Source of the DNA: Ciona intestinalis
Lineage: Eukaryota; Chordata; Ascidiacea; Phlebobranchia; Cionidae
DNA length: 64,000 bases
Assembly: GCF_000224145.3 (NCBI RefSeq)
Contig: NC_020175.2
Span: forward strand, 1,957,231-2,021,230
Direction of reading: 5' to 3'
Below are positions 24,622 to 36,200 of this stretch, piece after piece (the stretch's first letter is position 1; each line of letters opens with the position of its first letter). The notes beneath the pieces were generated by a model, which saw only the letters and a list, made by a program, of their open reading frames with translations, ran no database searches and was not told the DNA's origin. The position numbers and the translations under genes were made by a program.

Positions 24622-27288
24622 ATGTCTAAATTACATCGACGAACGTCGATTTCTCATACCAAGATCGGTGGAGCAAATAAGCCAGACGACGTTGAAAGAA
24701 AATTATTTTCCCATATTCCCGATCTGGTTATTTTTGACAAAAATTATGGAAAAGTACCACATATTCTTAAATTCGATGGAGTTTTACTGTTTGCTGATGT
24801 ATCCGGCTTCACTGCCCTTACAGAGAGGTATACGATGTCAAGCGAGAAAGGCACTGATGCCCTCACAGTAACTTTAAACGATTACATTGGTAAAATTGTA
24901 CAATTTATACTTCAAGCCGGCGGAGACATTCTTAAATTTGCGGGTGATGCAATTCTAGCCGTGTGGAAAGTAAAAGAGAGGTCGGATCTAAAGCACGCTA
25001 TTTCCCAAGCAACAAAGTGTAGCCTAGCTATTCAAGATAAATGTGACAACCAAGCAACCGATGTTGGTGTTAAACTTCGTGTAAAAATTGCTATCAGCGC
25101 GGGAAAAATATTTGCAACCTTCGTTGGAAACCAGGAATGCCGCCATTTTGTCATGGCTGGTCGCCCTGTTACCGAAGTAAATGACGCCGAAAAATATTGC
25201 GAAGCTGGCTTGGTTGTTCTTTCGCCAAATGCTATGGAGTTATCAGATAAAGAAAATATCATTTCAGAAGCTTTGTCAGAACGGTTCGGACTGGCACGTC
25301 ATTTACGCCGCGAGCCAAAGAAGGAATGGAATGAATACGTCGACATACCACAGGGTCTAAAATTCACAAAAAATGCAGAAAAAAGTATTCGAATTTGTCT
25401 TGGCATAAGATCAGACACAACCAGAGAGCTGGTGGTACGCAAATATATATCGCCTGTTGTTCAACGGAAACTAGACGACGATCAACCGTTGAAATATCTT
25501 TCGGAGATGCGACAATGCTCTATTCTCTTCATTAACCTTGCATTTGATTTGAGTCCTCGTGATCGTTTGTTTCACGAAAAGCAGTGTCAAAACATGCAAA
25601 GTTCCTTCAGTATAGTGTACACTAACATAATGGATCGACAAGGTTCCCTAAATAAGATTTTCATGTTTGACAAAGGTTGTACGTTTCTTGTAATTTTTGG
25701 TCTACCCGGAGATAAACACGAACAGGAACCAGCACACGCTTTGCAAGCAGCTTGGAATATCAACAAGGTTGGTCAATATTTCATTTTGTTTATTATTTTT
25801 AATACATGGTAGAGTGGGGGAAGATGGGACACCTAAGCACATGTTGTCCCTATTTCCAAACTCAAAACATATAGCCAGTTATTTTTAATTTTGATTTGTA
25901 AGTGAATTTATTCCTAGGAATACATGTAAATGTTGTATTCGTTCAACACTGAGTTGTAATACTTAACAACAGTAACCGCTTTTGCCGCCTACGTTTTAAG
26001 AATACTGTCAAATAATACTGTAACATTTTTTTTTGTCTATCACCAAATGTGTACCCGTAAAACAAGATTTTAAAAAAGGCTTTTGTTTGCCAGAGTTTTT
26101 GTTACTAACATTTCTAAAACATTGGCATATCAATTTTATATTAATCATAATCATAACAGGTGCTAAAGATGTTTAACATCTGCATTAACACATACATCAA
26201 TTCTTTTTATAAAACCATCTCATCTGTTACGATTAAACAGTTTGATTTTCAAATAAATTTTTATAAAAATGTACCTGGGCAACCAATGTTTGTATTTTCT
26301 TTAAAATGTACATGGATGTTGCACGACTTCTGAGACCTGTATATATTTTATAAAACTTGTTTAGGAACTGCATGAAACCATCCCCACTTTAACATTATCT
26401 TCAATGGGAGTAACCACTGGCCCGGTGTTTTGTGGTGTGATTGGTCATACTGAGAGACATGAATACACTGTGATTGGACAAAAGGTAATTTTTTAATGAA
26501 TACACTGTGATTGGACAAAAGGTAATTTTTTTTTATGAATTTATTTTTGGTTTATAATATGGCATAGTGGTTAGCGCGCCTGCCTGTAACCTAGAGATAG
26601 TGGGTTCAAGGCTCGTCGCTGCTACCATTGTGGGCGTATGTGTCCTTGGGCAAGACACTTAACAGCAATTGCTCCAACCCAGTGGTCACTAATAGTAATG
26701 GGTTGTCCAAATTATTACCCATACATAAAAAATGAAAAAAAATCCAGCTTGTGTGTAGTCCTGACAAAATAAGGATTTTACATAATGTATCACAATAAAG
26801 GTTTTGATTAACACTCTTTTGTGAGCATGAAGATATGTTGAAAGTTTAGCATAAGGTGTCACCAACAACAACATTTTATTGTGGTATTTTCTATTTTTTC
26901 TTTGTGATAGTGAATAGACTACAGGTGTTGTAAAAGGGTGTTAGTTATACCAAAAATATGTGTTTTGTACAGTTTAAATAAGATTTTATGGTTTGCCAAA
27001 ACTGCTTAAAAGGTGAATCTGGCTGCCAGATTAATGATGCACTACCCAAACCATGTGTCATGTGACTTCGAAACTTACAACAACTCAAAGCTCTCCAAAG
27101 ACATGTTCACAAGATTGCCACATCGAGCTATGAAAGGAGTGGGGAACGTAGTGGTTTATGATTACACAGAAGGAGAGAGGAAATCCGCTGGAACAACAAC
27201 TGTTGTTGAACCAAAATATCCAATTATTGGGAGATTTGAAGAAACTGAACTTTTTATGACCGAGCTGAGAGAACTCAAAGTTTCACAA
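24622..27288 (+). CDS. ADCY10: ADCY10 exons 1-3: twin cyclase catalytic domains
   Basis: Exons 24622-25767, 26365-26484, 27013-27288. Exon 1 is unusually long for this gene (1,146 bp) and holds all of C1 and half of C2. The metal-binding aspartates are in FADVSGF (Asp59) and KFAGDA (Asp109); Lys105 of DILKFAGD matches the human bicarbonate/ATP lysine 95. MFDKGC carries Lys351, matching Lys334 of human sAC. C2 ends with HEYTVIGQKVNLAAR (Asn424, Arg428), matching the catalytic Asn412/Arg416. GRPVTEVNDAEK places Asn187 where human has Arg176. The exon 2 donor lies in a tandem duplication; the first donor must be used, since the second would read through a TAA. Confidence 0.93.
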
Positions 27289-30200
27289 GTAAATCAAATT
27301 TGTATCAAATTTTGTTAAATAATGTTAGGTAAAGTAAAGTATATATATAGACCCCTGACTCGAATATGCTAAATATTATTATACGCATTATCTTTCTAAA
27401 CAAGTAAAGTTTAAAAATCAAAAGTATTTTAAAGCTAATACATTAAGTCTTCATAGTCATTGGGTAAAGAACGAAGAGTGATCGTGTTTGAAGGTGAAGC
27501 AGGTTATGGTAAAACAAGGATGATGCAAGAAATACAGGTTTCTGTTTTACTTAATTTTCTTAACTTCGATTGTTGGCATGTGAAACCAGTAATTTTATCT
27601 TTTTCCTACAGAAACAAATAAAACAATTCCATATGCCTACATCAAGGCCCTCTTAAAACAGACCATGAAAACATTTTCCGACAGCAAATTTTTCCTGCGG
27701 TTTCTAATATAAGTTTAACAGTATTTCTGTTCATGGAAAACTATGGGTTTCTGTCAAAGCTATGGAATAACTGCTGCGTCATAGTACTTTGTGGGCGAGC
27801 GTTTATGAATTTGTAAATTGGATGTGTTATAGTTGCAGTATCATGATGAATTGCCAACCTTTTTAATCGTGTCCCCTATGTCGTCATGCTATACCCGCCG
27901 CGCATGAATTTTTTATACGTTGAAACAAAAAATCCAAACAAAAATATCACCTACCAAGTTACAAACGTGGTGAGCAGGCACCAGGTGTATGAAACAGAAC
28001 ATAGGCCTTTGCATTGCAATGTGAGAATAAACAAGTTGCAGTTATTATTTGTAAAAGGTGTAAAACTTAACTTATAACTTTGCAGTGGCGAGCAGGTTCA
28101 GAAGGTGTTCGCGTGATTGCATTTACGTTATCCATCAATGATCTCAATTCACCGTACTTTGCCATGAAAACACTTGTAGAGTTGTTACTTGGAATTGAGG
28201 GGTGCAAGGATCAGAATATACGAGAACAATCTTTACTTCAGGCTGTGGATAAGGAGGATGAAGATCAACTATGTCTTCTAAATGATATTGTAATGGTCAA
28301 ATTTCCAATGTCATCTAAGGTGGGCCAGATTGTAAAATATGTTAATGAAATAGTGCAGTGCTTCCCAATCATTTTACAGTGACCAAAGTAATATAAATCA
28401 TAAACTTATGACCAAGCTTTAAAAACCTTATTTCTCAAACCAACTTGTCACATTTTGTAAGAATGCATGTGACACCATTATTGGGTAATCCACCAGTTTT
28501 GGGATGTTAGTACAATAATGAAATAATTTGCGACAAGTTATTTTGCTTACTTTTTTAGATTGAGCAAATGGATTCAGAAAATCGCACCCGTGTACTTCAT
28601 CGAATTTTGGTTCATATGGTGCAAAAGATCACTGCTAACCAATTTGTTTTATTTGCTCTTGATGATGCTCAAAATGTGGACAGTGACTCCTGGAAATTTA
28701 TTACAACATTGAGTAAAGATTCTCGTGCTTTGTGTGTGCTTACGATGAGACCGTTCAGCCCCGATAAACCTCCATGTCAATCTGCAAAGCAGGTTTTTAG
28801 TTTGATTTAAATTGATGCAAGATACTTGTGAAGTTGTGATAAATGAAAGCACATAATACTGTAGTAATTTTAGTCAGTTTATGGAAATCCACATAAACGT
28901 GGTCTATATATCACATGTAACGCATGTTTTTTGTATTATTTGTTGCCACTAGATTAAATTGAATTTAAGTGTATTTGTCTAAGAAATATGTTTTCCAAAT
29001 TAAAATATGCTAAGCATTCACTGCATACCATTTTTTTATGAAAGTAGTCCGAATTAATTTTAAATGGCAGTATGGCACAAATCTGGCACCCAGCAAATAT
29101 TTTTATTTCATAAAAGGCATTAAACAGGTGCTGTATCATCCAAAGACAATGTATGTGAAGCTAGGTGGTTTAATGAATGAGCATCTAACTCCACTGGCAT
29201 GTCAGTTTTTACAAGTTGAACGAATTCCACTTGAGTTGGAAATGATACTTGTGCAACGAAGCTATGGAGTTCCTCGTATGTTTACAAATGATTTTGTGAT
29301 AAAACTAGGGTTTTTTTATTGCATTTTATTAAAAGTGTATATGTGTTTGTTGTTTTTATTGTCTGTTTTAAGAAATATAATTTTCATTATTTCATAGTAT
29401 GGTGTGAGCAATTGGTAAAGGAGATGAACACAGCTGGAATTCTATTAATTGTTCCACTGAATGACAGACACCTGTTAAGTAAGTTTGTGGTTTAAAAAAA
29501 TTATTGTAACCTGTCAGCATATAATTTCTTCATAAAGATTCTCAAAATATCAAGTAATTTGGGTTTGTGTTTAATAGGCCTATGACTCTGGTTAAGAATA
29601 TAGGAGGCTCGGTGCTCCTACTAAAAACATAAACCTTCATTTAAATTTTGTTTTATTAGATATATTATACGGTATGGAAAATGATAATGTTGCATCAAAT
29701 TAATAAAAGTTAAATATTTTAAAAGCTAACCAATACTAAAGCATACGCCGTTCAAATTTAAATGTGGGCGTATGTGTAGTTGAGTACAACACTTAATGAT
29801 ACTTTCCCCAACCCATTAGTCACTAATGGGGTTGACCAGGTTGTCAGTCATTTCACCCACAAAGTTACATATGTGGTAACTCAGACACCAGGTTTATGGA
29901 ATAAAACATAACGACTGTCATTTCTCCACTACACAAAGGTTACATTTATTTATTACATTCATACAACTCATAACTTACACGTTCATTTTTTCGAATTGTC
30001 TTGACCCCCCCAAAAAAGAAAAAAACAATAACACCCACAAAGCTGTTACTTGGTAACTCCTATGTAGGCATGGGGTATATGCACACCAGTGTTATAACCT
30101 TTAAGAATAAAAATCCGACGATCCTGTTTACAAATTAAATTGGTATATGTTAAAAACACAGATAGCGATAAAAAACACGGAGAAAGTCAACACAAGTTTA

Positions 30201-33200
30201 ACCTTTCACGTCACAGACCAAGTGTTGGAGTGGCTGATAGGTCGCTGATAGAACGGAGAAAAGAATCTCAGTTTGAAACAACTGGTGATTGAATTATTTA
30301 CTAATTAATTTTTATGTGGGTCTGAAACACTGAAAGCTATTGAACTATTATAGCCAAATTTAAACTTTTATTGTTTGCATATAAATTGAGTAAAATACAG
30401 TTTGAGAAATAGCGTCAACAAAGCTGTGCCATTAATTTAGATTTAATTTTCAGTTGTCATTAAGTCCAGAAGCACTGTTTTATATGGCCTAGTTAGAATT
30501 AAAGTATTACAGATATTTATATAGGCCTATTCAATAGCATTGAACATAAATATTTATGTCACATTTGATAAAGTTTTAAGATGGTAATGTTTGTATGCTT
30601 AGTTGCCAGACAAGGAAGTGAAACCTTCAGCAAAGCAAATTTGAATCAAAGTGACAAAGAAAAAGACATGGTGCGGAAAATATAATATATTTACTGTCTA
30701 TGAAATTCTCCATGAAATTACGCAACTGCCGTGGTGTTATTTAGGTGCAGCAGTAGTAAAAAAAAATTGGCTTAGTTAAAAATTACTGCTCATATGATTA
30801 ACAAAGTTAAGATCATTTATGTTAGACACTTATGTATGAGTTGTTTAAGGAGTTAGCGATAATGTTTATTGTATATGAAATACTAAAATTCACATAATTT
30901 TGAGTTGGTGTATTTATTAACCAGGAAAGCAACTTAACCTTATTGGCCCAACCCAATGGCCACTAATGTAAATTGTCAATCATATATAAACAACAAATAT
31001 CCTCTAAGTTATATCTGTGGCAACTCGTAGGTAGACACAAGAAGTTTAAAATAGAACATATTAGAACTGTCGTTGCATCACTACAACAGGATAAATAAAT
31101 GTCATTCATTTTTTACGTTTGTTTTAAAAATTAACCTAAACTATAAAGAAACTGACAAAAACTTATATTTTTACAGTCGCCAAACAAAGAAGTGGATGAA
31201 CAGACACATGTGGAAAATGATGAGGATCAACAAAATTCATATCAGGTAAATCAGATGACTGTTTGAATAAATGATAACGTTACAAAAACTTTGTTTTATC
31301 TCTTAAGTTATTTATAGCAATTAAAATATGAATAATATGGAAAATAAAAGACTGGAAGGTAATAAAATAACATAATTGTTATGTCATGTTTAGTATGAAC
31401 ATGTTTCTAGATGCATATAGTAGGAGTGACTGTTAATTTCCACAACAGACACTTGGGTTAAGTCATCAAAATGTAATGAATATAACAGCATTGTTCTGAA
31501 AGGAAGAAAGAGTCTGTAAATACATGGTTTTAATTTAGTACTTGCTTAACCAATTTCTTAAAAACTTATGATTAAATTAATGTATCCTATATTTATCCTT
31601 GTGTCCTGGGCTGATGTCATTTAATATGGGTGTTCTGTTTCATACATCTTGTGATAGTTTCCAATTGGCACATGTGTAACAATATAAGATTATTTTGTGA
31701 TTTTCTTTGTCATAACAACATAAAAATATTTGACAGTCGGGGAGATTGAAGAAAAATAAGCATTCCATGAAGTCATGGACAGATCGTATTAAATGGAGAA
31801 ACAACAGTAAAACTGGTACTTAGTTTTTTGTTCAAGTACTTTTGACTGTTTCTTAAAACTAAAAATACTGTAAATGTGAAACATTTTCTTAAATTTTCTT
31901 GTTATGTCTCTTACATTTTCCTTTAATGTCTCCATTACAAGAAAATGTTATACATTTTTGTAGTAAAAATACACTTTAATGATAAAAATGACAAGAAATA
32001 ATACATTCTCATCCAGATATGGGCAACTTTTTAAACCAATCAAATGAGGAAATTTCTCAGGAAAGTTCTGAAACTAAAATTAAAATTCAAACACAGACAA
32101 GTTCTGTAGCCATGGAATGTGTAGTAAAACCAGGTTTTGATCTAAGCAAGTTCCCTGTGCCTGCATCTATAAGGGGTATGGCACTCACAAGGTAACTCAT
32201 ACACTAATTTTAATTTAACTTTTTAAACAATATTTAATTAATGAATGAAACTTATTTATCTTCGCATGGTGGTCAATAACAGATTTAAAACACAAGGGCT
32301 TTGTTTTTTTGACCACATACCTGCTTTTAAGTTACCACATATGTAAGCTTGTGGGTGACTATGGCATTTTGCTGTACAACTATAAACAATTAAGACGTTG
32401 AAATTGCAATTGTCTTGCCAAAAGAAATACTCCCACAAGGATGGCTTTTGATTCGGAAATCTGTATTTTTCTCTGTGCCACATTGCCGGAGTAAAATTTT
32501 TTGGTAATACGTAAAATGGTAAAGGAATTGAAAAATCAAAAAGAACTGAATTAGACTGACCCTTTTGTCATTATTTACCTTTTTCTTTAGGCTATTGCCC
32601 TTCATATTAGTTTGTGTATTGCATTATGTTGCAATATTACTAGTGAAGTTACAAGTTACTCTTTTCATATTGCAATATTACTGGTCAATTCCACTCCTAC
32701 ATTGTGCTGAAACAATGCTTATACTGTTTATAAAAGTCAGATCATGTGGTCATAGCCTAATTCAAATTAACCATAAATTAAACATGAAAAAGAATAAATT
32801 TCATATTTGGGTTTTGAGTGAAAAAAAATGAACTTTTTGTATTCTAGCCCCGCTACTAAACTGTCTAAGTTAGTTGTAATTTTTGTGACTGTTCATTAGA
32901 GGTATGCCCTTTTATTTTAATATACTGTCCTGTGCTTTCAGATTAGATCGTATGAAGCCATTTGAACAACTGGTTGTAAAATGTGCAGCTGTGGTTGGTG
33001 GTAATGTTTCTATTCAGATGCTTCAATCTATTGTACCTGGATACCAAGAAGAGAAATTTCGTCGGGCAGTTTTTCAGCTGATGCGATCACGTGTGTTTGA
33101 ATGTGCATCTGCTGATGTTTCAGAAAGAGATTTAAACCGAAAGAAAAGCGTAAGTTTTATGTACGTTGTTTATTTGTTACATTTTTGTTAAACTTTGTAA

Positions 33201-36200
33201 TATTAGATTATATTTCTTGCCCAGTAAATCCTCCATTATCCATACCCTGTATAAACGGACCTAAATTATCCATTTATTTACTTCCTTAATTTTGTAATAT
33301 TACAGTCAAGTAAACTAATTCTCTTCAAACTTAAATGTTGACTTTTTCATTAAATATTTGGCTGATATGCAAGTTATCAACACTTAACCCAATACTGTCC
33401 TTGGTTGCTTTTTTTGTGGTTTGGAAAAAAACCTGCTCCTACACAGTTCGCATGTTTACCATAAACTGCCAAAATTAAATCTTCACTAATGTTTCCTAAT
33501 GCTGAAAGATGTTTCGTAATCCTGAATATTTCTTTAGCGTAACAACCTGAAGTTTACACATAGTAGTCTAAGATTTCTTTTCACTGTCTTTGGTGTTACC
33601 AATTACCCCCCAAAATAATATTTAACTTATTGTAGATTCAGCTTGGTGGTATGTCACCTTGCATAACATGTGCGTGTCATAAAGTATCAACGTTTGGTGG
33701 CGATGATGTAATGAATAAAGATGAGCAAGTTGCAAAAAGGTTTGTAAAAATACTAATAATAAGAAAGAAAAAATAGTATATTTGTTTTTGGGTAATCTAT
33801 CTAACCAGTATATTCTATGATTACTATACTGAGAATATAATTTAGTAGTGTGGTTGAAAATGGGACACCTTTAAAACAAAAAATCCAAATATCCTGATTA
33901 TTTTTTAAACAATAAACAGGTTTATGGGAGTCATGAAAATACGGCTTTAAAATTCTTTAAATGATCTTTGTTTACTACCAAATGGAAAGAGAGAATGGAA
34001 TGAAAAGGTGTCCCATCCTACTATATATATATATTATTATATGATTTATATACATATAATTTCAATAAATATATTGTATATAATGTATGCCTGCATACTG
34101 GTTTAATATTGAACAGTTTTGTTTACAAATTCATTGAGTTAATTGCAGATGTGAGCAATATAAGTTTCGTAACTCTCTTGTGCAAGAAACTGCTTATCAA
34201 CTTTGGTTAAAAGATCAAAGAAGATCGCTCCATGAAGCTTGCGCTCATTACTTGGAAGGGAAAATTAATGAGGTGTATGGGTTGAAATATTTTATTTCAT
34301 TTTGTACGGATGCCAACATTTGTCAGCCATGTAGAAAAAAATCCTATATAAAATTGCATATGGGGTAATTGCTAACAAGTCAGTGATTACGGAGTGTTTG
34401 AAACAGAATACTTATATTGTACAACTGTGGTGCACCGTCATAGGAATATACAAAACTTACAATTATTTATTCAATTTAGGTAAATACATGTACAGGTGCT
34501 TCTTTATTTTCAGTATTGTTTATACCCCTTGATACACACAGTTTTGGCAAACTAGATTTTGGTAGGTGCTTATTACTGGATCAACAGATGAAGTGGTCAC
34601 AAAACAATTTCGATTGTCAAGAAATTCAGAAGCAAAAAATGATGAGAAAGAGACAGAAAGTTCGATGGCTCTTCCTGTAAGTATAATATACATTCGGTTT
34701 TATTGAGAAATATTTTATTATAGAACAGAGTCGGTTCTATGCAGTTCTAAATATTTGACTAGTTTTTTTCACTTAAGGTTTGAATACTAGTCAGTACTAC
34801 TTAATTACAGTTCATCAAAAAATCTATAGATACAAAAAAACTAGATACCAAAAAAATATGGATTAAACTTGGGTAGTGCATCAGACAATGAAAAGATAAT
34901 ACTTTTACTCGTCGTAAAACTGTTCTCTAAACATATGCTAGTTGTGGTCATCACCATTAAGCATCGCGTGCAACTAACTTTTAAGGCATGTTTATATATT
35001 CCTCAAGAATCTGGATTTTTTGATTTAAGATCATCAGTTATTTGTTCTACATTTATAGTACTGTGGGGAAACACAGGATACCTTTAGCACATAGTATCCA
35101 AATATCCTGATCGTGTTTTAAACAACCAACAACGTCTATGGAAGTCGTGTGAATACGGTTTAAAAATTCTTGGAATTTTCTTTGTTTACTACCAACTGTG
35201 ACAAGAAAATTAAACGAAAAGGTGTCCCATCTTCCCCCTCCCTTTTTTATATAAAGATGTCCTGTTAGGCACCATATGCGATGGCTTTACACAGCTTTTG
35301 CCTGCTTAGGAGTAATCACTTAAGTATGAAATTATGTAAAATTTTGGTATGACAAGGCATTAGTGACCACTGTTAATACAGACAATAGATCTAACAAGTG
35401 AAGAAAATTCAGCACCAGTTGATCAAGATGGCAAGTTGAATATTGAAAAAGAGGTAACATGTAACATCTTAAATATTTATATTCCCAATTAAAAAACAGT
35501 TACTCATGATTGTAAATAAATATATGGAAAAATATCTGTAAAAAATGTGAAGCTGTAGACCAGTAACTCACATGTTGCATAAATTTTGCAATGTTTTTTT
35601 AAGATTTTAGTGTCCTTAATCAGACTTCAATTTACATTTTGTTACATTTTTTTTTCTGCAAAAGTTTTATTGTGTTTACTATCTTTAATTTAATTGGATA
35701 AATGTATTATCATTTATCCTCGCTGATGGAGCAACTGTGACTTATTAATAAGATGTATTATTTTATACAACATGCTCACTCATTAGTTACAATAAAATTA
35801 CTTTTATCGGTGACTTTTGCTATTTTTATGTTTTCATATACAGCAGCATAATAGAGATTCTTTTCAAAACAAAATAAATATATTATTTTAGAAGGAAACC
35901 TGTAGTACCATGCTTGGTGTGCCTGACGCTGGTTCAAGACGATTATCTCGTTGTTCTGTGATCGGTAGAATGAATATAGATGGTGTCGGTGCACGGAAGT
36001 CATTTTCTAGACCTCTTGTACTGCAAGTAAATATTCTGTTTTTTAATAATTTTATTTGTCTTTTAATTATGGTAGCGAAAATTTAGAAATATTTTTAACG
36101 AAAAGACAGAATATAGCGACAAAAAAACAGTTATTAAAACAGGCTACAATAGGGGGAGTAGGCTTTAAAGAGGATTGACCGGAAGATTAGGTTATGAGAT

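Noticed and set aside
25032..25262. Minus-strand ORF of 76 codons
   Set aside because: Antisense shadow of ADCY10 exon 1.
26559..26640. Possible functional tRNA gene (A and B boxes)
   Set aside because: The tRNA-like stretch has no proper acceptor-stem pairing or anticodon arm, and it continues into the shared SINE body seen at many other sites.
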